NCBI GenBank assembly: GCA_023442465.1
Contig: JAEZZQ010000015.1
Span: 248,001 to 312,000, forward strand
From: Bacillota bacterium
Lineage (GTDB): Bacteria; Bacillota; Clostridia; Lachnospirales; Lachnospiraceae
Length of the DNA: 64,000 nucleotides
Direction: 5' to 3'
Position numbers and translations under genes: made by a program
The notes under the pieces: model-generated
Told to the model about the DNA's origin: nothing
The model's input: the letters and a program-made list of their open reading frames with translations, nothing else
Database searches by the model: none
Shown here: positions 50,487-58,695 of the stretch, one piece after another
Layout of the letters: every line of letters begins with the position of its first letter
How positions within the stretch are numbered: position 1 is the first letter of the stretch

Positions 50487-50894
50487 TTACTTTTTCGCAT
50501 CCTTTAGTTCCATTTCCATGCGAATCATTTTCTTTGCGTTTTCATTTATTTCCGCTTGCAGACTTTTTACGCTTTTTTCTGTATTTTCCAGCTTAATCTG
50601 GGAAGTGATCAACTCATGCTTCAAGTCGTACAATTCCTTTTCCTTGCTCTGAATATCTTCCTCTAAAAGGCTTATCTGCTTTTTGGCCTTGAAATAATCG
50701 TCGGCAATATTAAGCTGCAGCAAGACGTTCTGGGTATCCAGAGGCTGCCTTCTAAAGCTGTCGACTTTGCCGTACTCCGTCATCTTATTGTTAATATAAG
50801 ACGCGACTCTCTGTAAATACTCTTCACTCTCGTAACCGCTCAAAGTAAATACTTTACCGCCAATGATAACTTCCGTATCTGTCTTCGCCGACAT
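50487..50894 (-). CDS. zapA: Cell division protein ZapA
   Basis: A 135-residue ZapA with the N-terminal beta domain (EVIIGGKVFTLSGYESEEYL) and a long C-terminal coiled coil (KKQISLLEEDIQSKEKELYD). ZapA bundles FtsZ filaments. The start at 50894 has GGGGTGAGG just upstream; the frame is open to 50912. It lies between ruvB and the U32 gene. Confidence 0.9.
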   Translation of the reverse strand: MSAKTDTEVIIGGKVFTLSGYESEEYLQRVASYINNKMTEYGKVDSFRRQPLDTQNVLLQLNIADDYFKAKKQISLLEEDIQSKEKELYDLKHELITSQIKLENTEKSVKSLQAEINENAKKMIRMEMELKDAKK

Positions 50895-50963
50895 TCCCTC
50901 ACCCCTTAACACAAAATATGCCCTAATACATTCATAATTTACACAATATTTATTATATAGATA

Positions 50964-51962
50964 TTAAGAGGGAATTTCAAGTCCTAAATGATGATATGCC
51001 AAATCTGTCGCTGTTCTTCCTTTCGGCGTTCGGTTTATAAATCCGTTTTTCAAAAGATAAGGCTCATATACGTCCTCCAAGGTGCCTGCATCCTCTCCGA
51101 TGGACGCAGCCAGCGTGTCCAGCCCCACAGGACCTCCTTTGAACTTATCGATTATGGTAATCAAGATGTTCCTGTCGATATAATCTAATCCCATGCGGTC
51201 CACGTCCATGAGATCCAGGGCTGTCTTGGCCACTTCTTCTGTTATGATCCCATCGTACCTTATCTGTGCGTAGTCCCTTACCCGCTTCAGCATCCGGTTG
51301 GCCAGCCGCGGCGTTCCCCTGCTTCTCCTTGCCAGTTCCTCTGCTCCCTGTTCTTCGATTGCAACATTCAAAACCCTTGCGGAATGCAGAATAATAATTT
51401 TAAGCTCCTCGACGGAGTAGAATTCCAACCGGTGAATTACGCCGAAGCGGTCTCTTAAGGGAGCTGTCAAAAGCCCCGCCCTCGTAGTCGCCCCCACCAG
51501 CGTGAACTTGGGAAGTTCCAGGCGTATGGACCGTGCCGCAGCACCTTTTCCTATTATAATATCTATGACATAGTCCTCCATCGCAGGATAAAGAACCTCC
51601 TCCACTTGCCTGTTCAGGCGGTGAATTTCATCCACGAACAATAAATCACCGGGCTGTAAATTATTCAGGATCGCCGCCATCTCTCCCGGCTTCTCGATAG
51701 CCGGGCCGCTGGTGACCTTCATATTGACTCCCATCTCCGCCGCTATAATACCGGCCAAGGTAGTCTTTCCAAGCCCCGGAGGACCGTAGAACAAGACGTG
51801 ATCGAGGGAATCATTTCTAAGCTTTGCTGCGTCGATATATACCTTCAGATTCTCTTTCACCTTCGTCTGTCCGATATAATCTGCAAGGCATTGGGGTCTG
51901 AGCGAGCCTTCGATTTTTATATCTTCTTCCGTCAGGTTTGTTTCTATCATTCTTCTTGCCAT
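50964..51962 (-). CDS. ruvB: Holliday junction branch migration ATPase RuvB
   Basis: A 332-residue AAA+ motor that drives branch migration with RuvA. Walker A is FYGPPGLGKTTLA, Walker B LLFVDEIHRLN, sensor 1 LVGATTRAGLL and the arginine finger region APLRDRFG; the C-terminal winged helix ends with PKGRTATDLAYHHLG. The length is typical. It is 81 bases after ruvA. Confidence 0.97.
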   Translation of the reverse strand: MARRMIETNLTEEDIKIEGSLRPQCLADYIGQTKVKENLKVYIDAAKLRNDSLDHVLFYGPPGLGKTTLAGIIAAEMGVNMKVTSGPAIEKPGEMAAILNNLQPGDLLFVDEIHRLNRQVEEVLYPAMEDYVIDIIIGKGAAARSIRLELPKFTLVGATTRAGLLTAPLRDRFGVIHRLEFYSVEELKIIILHSARVLNVAIEEQGAEELARRSRGTPRLANRMLKRVRDYAQIRYDGIITEEVAKTALDLMDVDRMGLDYIDRNILITIIDKFKGGPVGLDTLAASIGEDAGTLEDVYEPYLLKNGFINRTPKGRTATDLAYHHLGLEIPS

Positions 51963-52043
51963 TTATATAACCATTTTCCTTTCAAAGTAAAAATCCAAGC
52001 GGCAGCTTCCACAGCACAATTCACAGCGAAAGTCCCCGCTTCA

Positions 52044-52649
52044 TTATATCTTCTTAAGCGCAAGCTTCAAGATATCCTCCGTATCCATATCCTCTGTAAC
52101 AGCAATCTGCTTTACTGCCTTTAACGCCTCGGAGGCGGAATAGCCCAATGCAGTAAGCGCTTCTATCGCTTCATTTTTGGAGCTTGTGTCACCGGATGAT
52201 GCACCGCTAAGCCCGCCGCCCATACCTTTATTCACGAAAGTATCTTCTATGGAAACCTTATCCCTAAGGTCAAGGATTACTCTCTCGGCAGTCTTCTTCC
52301 CAATGCCGGGCGCTTTGGAAATTTCCTTCACATCCCCCGAAATAATAGCGAACCGCAAACTGTCCGCACTCATTACGGACAAGATGGCAAGACCGCCCTT
52401 GGGACCGATTCCATTTACCGTAATCAGTTTCTTGAATATGTCCAGATCGTCCTTCGTAAGAAAGCCGTACAGAAGGAATGCATCCTCTCTTACACAGGTA
52501 TAGGTGTATATCTTCACTTCCTCGCCTATTCCCGGCAGCATTCCTGCCGTACCGGAAGATATTTTAATATTGTATCCGATACTGTTCGCCTCCAGAACGA
52601 GATTATCCTCTGTAATATCAGCGATTTCACCTTTTATATATGCTATCAT
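52044..52649 (-). CDS. ruvA: Holliday junction DNA helicase subunit RuvA
   Basis: A 201-residue protein that binds four-way junctions and loads RuvB. It has the N-terminal OB fold (MIAYIKGEIADITEDNLVLE), two HhH motifs (ITVNGIGPKGGLAILS, KAPGIGKKTAERVILDL) and a C-terminal UBA-like domain (AIEALTALGYSASEALKAV). GGAG lies 8 bases before the ATG. Confidence 0.97.
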   Translation of the reverse strand: MIAYIKGEIADITEDNLVLEANSIGYNIKISSGTAGMLPGIGEEVKIYTYTCVREDAFLLYGFLTKDDLDIFKKLITVNGIGPKGGLAILSVMSADSLRFAIISGDVKEISKAPGIGKKTAERVILDLRDKVSIEDTFVNKGMGGGLSGASSGDTSSKNEAIEALTALGYSASEALKAVKQIAVTEDMDTEDILKLALKKI

Positions 52650-52727
52650 GACCGTTTCTCCTGATTTTTGTTTTTCATTTCATGTATATGAAATTAAGTA
52701 TATCACGGCGAACGTACGTTTGCAACA

Positions 52728-53708
52728 TCATCCTTCCATAATCTGCAAAGCTCGGATATTAGTATCCTTTATTTTTTCCATAATGGATATTACATGATTC
52801 TCCAAAAAGTTATCTTCACCTTCCGTAAGTCCCTGCGAGGTAAGTTCCTGAAGCACCAGATCGCATATCGCTTCCACGATAATCACCTTTTGATCCTTCG
52901 TATTCAGCGTATATAAATAATCCTTTGCCTTTGCATCTTTCCAAGCCTCTGTCTGATTTTCTGTCTGGGCGAGGATATTTAATATTTCACCGATTTCAGA
53001 CAATATGGGAAGTCCTTTCATTCCACGGTGCATCCATTTATAAAAGGGTGTATATTTTTTATTCAGAAGATATACCATAGAAATTGTGTTTTTTATAAAT
53101 TCTGCCAGAGAAAGCTGTGCCGCTACATGCTCTCCCCGTTTCATCGCCCTTGCGTAGTTGTATTGTCCGGACTGAGCCATAACGGCTGCTCTTGCCGCTA
53201 TTTTTTTTACCCTTACATCCTCGGGATAAAATGCCAGCAGTTCATTTCGTATCCGGCTGAATTCTCCCAAAGGATCTGCAAACACCTTGCCGTTTACCGC
53301 ACTGCAAAGCATGGACTCCGGTATCCGCAGCCATTCCATATTACTTCCCGGAACGCCCTCACAGCCGATGAGTCCATAGTAAAAATCAGGGATGGAGTGT
53401 ACACCTACTCTTCCCCTTCCATGGGCACTCACGCTTCTCCCCGATACCCCTTCGAAATCCGCCGGGAGCCTTTCATATTCCTGAGCCACCTTTCTGCCGT
53501 ACTTCTCATAATCTTCTTTTGTCAGCCAGACACAAAAGGAAGGTCCGTAATCGTGGTCCATGGAAATCTCGTCGTCAAAACCGAGACACTCGGAACCTTG
53601 TCCGGCCAAGCCAACCGCCGCCCGTCCCGCAACCTCGGGAAATTTTTCTTCTAACATTTTTTTGCCGTATGCAAGGTAATATTTTTCGGATAATTCTAAG
53701 CCCTTCAT
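52728..53708 (-). CDS. DUF4037 nucleotidyltransferase-like protein
   Basis: A 326-residue cytosolic protein. The N-terminal region has GLAGQGSECLGFDDEISMDH, resembling a nucleotidyltransferase GS-x-D-type motif, followed by HDYGPSFCVWL; the C-terminal half is helical (ARAAVMAQSGQYNYARAMKRG). This fits the DUF4037 family, whose substrate is unknown. The ATG overlaps the TPR gene stop (ATGA at 53708-53705), so the two proteins are co-translated and probably act together. Confidence 0.8.
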   Translation of the reverse strand: MKGLELSEKYYLAYGKKMLEEKFPEVAGRAAVGLAGQGSECLGFDDEISMDHDYGPSFCVWLTKEDYEKYGRKVAQEYERLPADFEGVSGRSVSAHGRGRVGVHSIPDFYYGLIGCEGVPGSNMEWLRIPESMLCSAVNGKVFADPLGEFSRIRNELLAFYPEDVRVKKIAARAAVMAQSGQYNYARAMKRGEHVAAQLSLAEFIKNTISMVYLLNKKYTPFYKWMHRGMKGLPILSEIGEILNILAQTENQTEAWKDAKAKDYLYTLNTKDQKVIIVEAICDLVLQELTSQGLTEGEDNFLENHVISIMEKIKDTNIRALQIMEG

Positions 53709-54574
53709 TGCTGCAACCCAATTTTCCTATAAATTTCTTCCGCATTCTTTCTATAATATTCCGCTTTTTCCTTATCCTTTAGGCATTCACAAACTGCGGC
53801 ACAATTTTCGCACAGCACGCCATAGCTTTGGTTCTCACCAAAATGTTTTTTTACCTCAGACAGCGCCTTCTCATAGGAAAGCAAAGAGTTTTCATAATCC
53901 CCTATACGGAAATATGCTTCTCCCACACCTGCGAGGGCCGCACTATAGTGAGCGTCTGTATGCTCTCCTCCTGCAGCATCAAAGAATCCCAGAGCTTCTT
54001 CCAAAGCTTTTGAAGCATCCTCAGGCTTGTCCATTTTAAAATACAAAAGTGCGAGATTCGTCAGGGTCGTCGCCTGCTCCGCTTCACTATTTTCCATGGT
54101 GCTTACGATGGACAGAGCTCTTTTAGAAAGCTCCGCCGCTTTTTCATTCTCATTCATCTGCTCCAGCAAAATACTCATGTTGTTGTAGAGTCCTGCGAAC
54201 CGGTAATCATCTTTTGGAAGCAGGCTTTCATATATCTGAAGTGCCTGCAAGTAGTATTTGTATGCCGGTTCCAGTTCGCCTGCCGCGCGGTAAACCGTCG
54301 CTGCATTCAGAAGCGTTGTGGCAAAATGTTCGCTGTTTTCCAGTTGTAATTCTTCTAAAAGTAAAAGGACATCTTCTGCGATGTCAAAGGCCTTTTTAAA
54401 TAGGGAGGTGCTGCGGTAAAAGCCTATCATTTCGTTGCCGATTACGATATATGCAGGGTAGTCTTCTGCTTCCTTGGCTTTTTCCAGTTTCTCCAGCAGA
54501 TAGGGCTCCACTTTATCTATTTCATTTCTCTGGAACAAATTGTCCAGATGTCCCCAAAATTGTTCGGTATTCAT
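53705..54574 (-). CDS. Tetratricopeptide-repeat protein
   Basis: A 289-residue protein with about six TPR units between residues 40 and 280 (for example AATVYRAAGELEPAYKYYLQ, ALLYFKMDKPEDASKALEEA, GEAYFRIGDYENSLLSYEKA). TPRs bind peptides or partner proteins. No signal peptide is present. It overlaps the DUF4037 gene by 4 bases. A partner or regulator of that nucleotidyltransferase-like protein is the simplest inference. Confidence 0.85.
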   Translation of the reverse strand: MNTEQFWGHLDNLFQRNEIDKVEPYLLEKLEKAKEAEDYPAYIVIGNEMIGFYRSTSLFKKAFDIAEDVLLLLEELQLENSEHFATTLLNAATVYRAAGELEPAYKYYLQALQIYESLLPKDDYRFAGLYNNMSILLEQMNENEKAAELSKRALSIVSTMENSEAEQATTLTNLALLYFKMDKPEDASKALEEALGFFDAAGGEHTDAHYSAALAGVGEAYFRIGDYENSLLSYEKALSEVKKHFGENQSYGVLCENCAAVCECLKDKEKAEYYRKNAEEIYRKIGLQQ

Positions 54575-54674
54575 TTATGGATGGCTCCTTTTGATTGTGA
54601 CTTTTATTATTAAATGGTATTTTAACATATTGATGGGAATATGGGAAGAAGCGGGGGCTGCAGAAGGTGACATT

Positions 54675-55130
54675 TTACTCTATATTAATTTGAAACACAA
54701 GTTCTGTCTGATCTTCAAATTTCTCAATGCCTTTTTCATATATTTCCATACCTTTCTTTTTGGCATAACTCTTAAATAATGTTTGGCTCGCTATGTTGGT
54801 ATCTGAAATAGAAAGCTGAATATTACAATAACCTAATCTTTTAGCCTCGCTAACAAGAGAATCGATCATCATTGTTCCGATACCTTCACCCCTATGCTTA
54901 AAGTCAACACATAATTGCCAAATAAAGATTGTTTCTTTATCCAAACTGGGAATCCCGCTTATATATCCAACTATTTTATCCTCTGACTCTACGACCATAC
55001 ATGTTGATGAATAATAATTCTGCAATATCCAATATACGTACACATTATATGGCAATACATAAGGAACTCCCTGTCTTATCAGCTCAATTATTTTTTCTAA
55101 ATCATTTTTTCTTATTTCTCTGATTTCCAT
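54675..55130 (-). CDS. GNAT acetyltransferase, diaminobutyrate-acetyltransferase-like
   Basis: A 151-residue GNAT enzyme. The acetyl-CoA site is FKHRGEGIGTMMIDSLV; the segments YVYWILQNYYSSTCMVVES and IVGYISGIPSLDKETIFIWQ follow the pattern of EctA, which acetylates 2,4-diaminobutyrate in ectoine synthesis. No ectB or ectC is nearby, so a role in ectoine synthesis is not supported. GGAGG lies 10 bases before the ATG at 55130. The gene and its upstream region are more AT-rich than their neighbours. Confidence 0.8.
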   Translation of the reverse strand: MEIREIRKNDLEKIIELIRQGVPYVLPYNVYVYWILQNYYSSTCMVVESEDKIVGYISGIPSLDKETIFIWQLCVDFKHRGEGIGTMMIDSLVSEAKRLGYCNIQLSISDTNIASQTLFKSYAKKKGMEIYEKGIEKFEDQTELVFQINIE

Positions 55131-55661
55131 ATGTATAGTTCCTCCCAATAAATTACTTTTGTCACCCTGTTGCCACTTTTAATTAGGTTATTTAATATAT
55201 TTTCTCTTTCTATAAAAATATCATATATTCAAGGCAACATTCAAAATAATCATTCTAATAAAGCTGGTTGGTAAACAATAATATATTATTCATTTTGTTT
55301 AATTATACAGTGCATGAACGGAGAATTACAGTATTTTTCTCATGCTAAAGCTTTCAATCCGTTTAAACCAATATATACAACCAGGGCGTTATTTAGTTGC
55401 TGACCTGACAGATAAAATTTTCCCAAGCTCACTTTATGACAGCACTCTGCGTTTATCTCCTCCTTGTTGCCTTCATCTAATTGTAGTATAATGCCATTGA
55501 CTAATAGGGCGATATCAAAGCTCTGATTTATATACGCCTTTTGCAGCATTTGTAAATATATTGTTACTATTCACAGCCATGCTGTTCATAGCAACAATAT
55601 AAATGCTTGTCGTCATACAACTACACTAATATTTCTACTAATATACGAAAGGATGAATGTA
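55131..55661. other. AT-rich intergenic stretch with a weak ORF and a palindrome
   Basis: About 530 bases without a convincing gene. A minus-strand frame at 55549-55340 could encode 69 residues (starting MLQKAYINQSF, ending LNGLKALA) but has no ribosome site and matches no family I recognise; it may be a gene remnant. A long imperfect palindrome lies at 55558-55600. The rest looks non-coding, with promoter-like AT runs. Confidence 0.5.
55558..55600. repeat. Imperfect 43-bp palindrome before the phosphatase gene
   Basis: ATATTGTTACTATTCACAGC (55558-55577) faces GCTGTTCATAGCAACAATAT (55581-55600) with 17 of 20 positions pairing over a 3-base loop. The arm resembles R1 ends (TTACTGTTCAC) and the start of R3 (TTACTATTCA), so it may be a remnant of one of these families, or an operator or mRNA leader hairpin for the phosphatase gene 60 bases downstream. 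Confidence 0.55.
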
Positions 55662-56453
55662 ATGAAAATTATTTTTATCAGACACGGAGATCCTGATTAT
55701 GCGAACGATACTTTGACGCAAAAGGGCTGGAGGGAAGCAAAACTTCTTGCAAAGAGGGTAAGCGGATGGAATGTAAAGGACTTTTATTGTTCTCCTCTGG
55801 GACGGGCACAGGATACTGCTTCCTGCAGTTTAAATATTATGAATAGGCAGTCTGTTACTTATGATTGGCTTAGGGAGTTTTATTATCCGATTACTGATCC
55901 TACTACCGGGAGATACGGCGTGCCTTGGGACTTCATGCCTTCTTACTGGACAACGGAACCGTTATTCTATGATAAAGATCGTTGGCATGAAGCAGATGTT
56001 CTTAGGAGCAATAGCGAGCTTAAGCCTGCATTCGATGAGGTATGCAGCGGTCTCGACAGTATCTTGGCAAAGTACGGCTATATAAGGGACGGTATGATAT
56101 ACCGCACCGGAATAGCAAAAGAGGAAACAGGTGTTTCTTCTCTTACTCCCGATTCTGGAAAAGATGCCGGTACAGCTAAGCTCTTGAAGCCTTACAGCGA
56201 TGATACCATCGTTATTTTCTGCCATCTGGGCGTTACCTTTGCGATGATGTCGCATCTGTTAGGAATCGCTCCTACTTTATTATGGCAGAATTTTTTCATT
56301 GCACCTACTTCGGTTACTGTTCTCATTTCGGAAGAAAGGGTACCCGGTGAAGCGTATTTCCGCGGTCAGGTAGTAGGGGATACCTCGCATCTGCGCGATG
56401 GTAACGAGCCGATCTCACAGGCGGGATATTTTGCGGAGCCGTTTCAGCTATAA
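55662..56453 (+). CDS. Histidine phosphatase family protein
   Basis: About 263 residues. The N-terminal IIFIRHGDPDYA has the RHG catalytic motif and the second histidine lies in VIFCHLGVTFAM; an inserted region (about residues 60-160) sets substrate choice. Related proteins hydrolyse phosphate esters such as phosphoglycerate or sugar phosphates; the substrate is unknown. The start at 55662 has AAAGGA 8 bases upstream. It is monocistronic and converges on leuD. Confidence 0.88.
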   Translation: MKIIFIRHGDPDYANDTLTQKGWREAKLLAKRVSGWNVKDFYCSPLGRAQDTASCSLNIMNRQSVTYDWLREFYYPITDPTTGRYGVPWDFMPSYWTTEPLFYDKDRWHEADVLRSNSELKPAFDEVCSGLDSILAKYGYIRDGMIYRTGIAKEETGVSSLTPDSGKDAGTAKLLKPYSDDTIVIFCHLGVTFAMMSHLLGIAPTLLWQNFFIAPTSVTVLISEERVPGEAYFRGQVVGDTSHLRDGNEPISQAGYFAEPFQL

Positions 56454-56454
56454 A

Positions 56455-56497
56455 AAACCGGCATCTTGCTGCGATGCTGCAGGCGGGATGCCGGTTT
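56455..56497 (-). terminator. Terminator of leuCD
   Basis: On the minus strand AAACCGGCATC (56497-56487) pairs perfectly with GATGCCGGTTT (56465-56455), followed by a T run. The plus strand lacks a comparable T run. Confidence 0.85.
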
Positions 56498-56504
56498 CAA
56501 AGTT

Positions 56505-56993
56505 CTATCTATTGTTGATATAATTAATTAACCCTTCCGAAGCAATGATCTTCTGCATGAACTCAGGAAAAGCCTGGCCTTGGAACTTTGTTCCCTTCGT
56601 CAGATTAGTAATGACTCCGGTATCGAAGTTCACTTCCACTTCGTCTCCCGCCTCAATTCCCCTGGAGGCCTCGGGGCACTCAATAATGGGAAGTCCGATA
56701 TTGATTGCATTGCGGTAAAAGATTCTCGCAAAGGTCTCTGCGATTACACAGCTTATCCCAGCAGCCTTTATCGCTATTGGAGCATGCTCTCTGGAGGAAC
56801 CGCAGCCGAAGTTTTTGTTCGCTACGATAATATCTCCTTTTTTTATATTCTTAATAAAATCCTTGTCGATATCCTCCATGCAGTGGGTTGCAAGCTCTGC
56901 CGGATCGGAAGAGTTCAGATATCTTGCCGGAATGATAACGTCCGTATCCACATTATCCCCATATTTAAAAACTGTTCCTTTTGCTGATTTCAT
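56505..56993 (-). CDS. leuD: 3-isopropylmalate dehydratase small subunit
   Basis: A 162-residue swivel-domain subunit of isopropylmalate isomerase (leucine synthesis). It has YGDNVDTDVIIPARYLNSSD, NFGCGSSREHAPIAIKAAG and ARIFYRNAINIGLP, the typical LeuD signatures. The start at 56993 has GGAGG 5 bases upstream; the frame is open to 57005. It lies 55 bases after leuC and ends at a terminator. Confidence 0.96.
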   Translation of the reverse strand: MKSAKGTVFKYGDNVDTDVIIPARYLNSSDPAELATHCMEDIDKDFIKNIKKGDIIVANKNFGCGSSREHAPIAIKAAGISCVIAETFARIFYRNAINIGLPIIECPEASRGIEAGDEVEVNFDTGVITNLTKGTKFQGQAFPEFMQKIIASEGLINYINNR

Positions 56994-57048
56994 ATATTCC
57001 TCCATTCTGCTCTTTGGCAGTTTTATAATCTTCTATCGGTAAGCCTTC

Positions 57049-58314
57049 TTACTGCAAGCGGCAGGGGCAGGAAATCTTACCCTCAATCGCGCTGGCTGCG
57101 GCCACTGCCGGGCTCGCCAGATAGATTTCTGACTTTACATGTCCCATACGGCCTACAAAATTACGATTCGTAGTGGAAACACACCGTTCGCCCTCTGCAA
57201 GGATTCCCATATAGCCGCCAAGGCAAGGACCGCAGGTAGGAGTGCTGACAACTGCTCCGGCCTCGATAAATGTCTTTAAAAGTCCTTCCTCCATAGCCTG
57301 CATATATATTGCCTGCGTCGCAGGAATGATGATACAGCGCATTCCCTTTTTCACATGTCTTCCCTCGAACACCTCCGCTGCAATGCGCAGGTCATCCAAC
57401 CGTCCGTTGGTGCAAGAGCCGATGACCACCTGATCGATCGCAATGTCCTCTTTGATATCGTCGATAGTCTTCGTGTTTTCCGGAAGATGAGGAAATGCAA
57501 TGGTAGGTCTTAAAGCACTTAAGTCGATGGTATATTCTTCATCATAAACCGCATCCTCATCCGCTTCATAAACGGTGTACGGCTTTTTAGAATGTTCTTT
57601 GATATATGCGATCGCCAAATCATCCACGGGGAAGATTCCATTCTTACCACCCGCTTCGATTGCCATATTCGCAATCGTAAACCTGTCGTCCATAGAAAGA
57701 TTCGCAATGCCCTCTCCTACAAATTCCATGGATTTATAAAGAGCACCGTCCACGCCGATCATCCCGATAATATGTAAGATCACATCCTTGCCGCTGACCC
57801 ACTTGGACATCTTGCCTACCACATTGAACTTGATTGCTGAAGGCACTTTGAACCACGCTTTTCCGGTGGCCATACCTGCAGCCATATCCGTACTTCCCAC
57901 ACCTGTGGAAAATGCGCCGAGTGCGCCGTAGGTACACGTATGGGAGTCTGCGCCGATAATAACATCTCCGGCAACCGTAAGGCCTTTTTCCGGCAAAAGA
58001 GCATGCTCGATTCCCATTTCCCCTACTTCGAAATAATTTGTAATGTCATTACGATATGCGAATTCCCGTACACATTTACAATGCTCCGCCGATTTAATAT
58101 CTTTGTTAGGCACGAAATGATCCGGCACAAGAGCAATTTTATCCTTGTCAAAAACACCGTTCACTTTCATTTTTTCCATTTCTTTAATCGCGACCGGACT
58201 CGTGATATCGTTGCCGAGCACCAAATCCAAATCCGCCTCTATCAATTGCCCCGCTTCCACTTTATCGAGTCCGGCATGTGCCGCCAGAATCTTCTGGGTC
58301 ATTGTCATTCCCAT
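57049..58314 (-). CDS. leuC: 3-isopropylmalate dehydratase large subunit
   Basis: A 421-residue aconitase-superfamily protein that isomerises 2- to 3-isopropylmalate with LeuD. The 4Fe-4S ligands are in VIGSCTNGRLDDL and the CxxC of TPTCGPCLGGYMG; GADSHTCTYGALGAF and MGHVKSEIYLASPAVAAASA are further signatures. The length is that of the two-subunit bacterial/archaeal type. AGGAGG lies 9 bases before the ATG. It is divergent from the LysR gene with a regulator-like dyad between. Confidence 0.97.
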   Translation of the reverse strand: MGMTMTQKILAAHAGLDKVEAGQLIEADLDLVLGNDITSPVAIKEMEKMKVNGVFDKDKIALVPDHFVPNKDIKSAEHCKCVREFAYRNDITNYFEVGEMGIEHALLPEKGLTVAGDVIIGADSHTCTYGALGAFSTGVGSTDMAAGMATGKAWFKVPSAIKFNVVGKMSKWVSGKDVILHIIGMIGVDGALYKSMEFVGEGIANLSMDDRFTIANMAIEAGGKNGIFPVDDLAIAYIKEHSKKPYTVYEADEDAVYDEEYTIDLSALRPTIAFPHLPENTKTIDDIKEDIAIDQVVIGSCTNGRLDDLRIAAEVFEGRHVKKGMRCIIIPATQAIYMQAMEEGLLKTFIEAGAVVSTPTCGPCLGGYMGILAEGERCVSTTNRNFVGRMGHVKSEIYLASPAVAAASAIEGKISCPCRLQ

Positions 58315-58452
58315 CGTCTCATTCCTCCTAATAATAGTCTAAATCGTCGATTCTCTCCATACCGTTTCCTAATTTTACCCGGACGGAGAACCACTATAAT
58401 GATTCTACCACGAATATACTATTTTGAAAAATATTATATATTCATAGTCCCT

Positions 58453-58467
58453 ATAACTTGTGGTTAT
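58453..58467. promoter_or_regulatory. LysR-type dyad ATAA-N7-TTAT between leuC and lysR
   Basis: ATAAC-TTGTG-GTTAT is a perfect dyad in the divergent intergenic region. Its ATAA-N7-TTAT layout is the one known for CcpC, the LysR-type repressor of the Bacillus aconitase gene, and leuC encodes an aconitase relative. A second small dyad, ATAG-TCC-CTAT (58444-58454), abuts it. It covers the -35 region of a likely leuC promoter (TATAAT-like box nearby). The rest of the gene-free 58315-58695 stretch holds the leuC leader and the LysR promoter. Confidence 0.55.
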
Positions 58468-58695
58468 GCTATTACAATGCTATAATTACTAATATCTATT
58501 CTTTTTTATATCACACACGAAATACATAGTTCTAATTCGGACATGACCTGAGGCCATATATATGTACGTAATCTGTGAACTCACGGTATCTTTCAAATAA
58601 AATAATGTTAATTGAAGAAACCGGCAATTGAAATAATTTTAAGAACAAGTAAGAATACTAATGCCAGAAAACAAGGAAAGGTACTATCGTATATT

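Noticed and set aside
52728..54574. Toxin-antitoxin reading of the DUF4037-TPR pair
   Set aside because: Both proteins are larger than typical modules, the region is a stable housekeeping neighbourhood and nothing in the sequence indicates toxicity.
55340..55549. 69-residue ORF as a real gene
   Set aside because: There is no Shine-Dalgarno sequence, no recognised motif and AT-rich composition; kept only as a possible remnant.
58315..58440. T-box leader before leuC (and before hisZ or ilvB)
   Set aside because: The leaders are short and lack the T-box signature and the paired antiterminator; hisZ has only about 70 leader bases.
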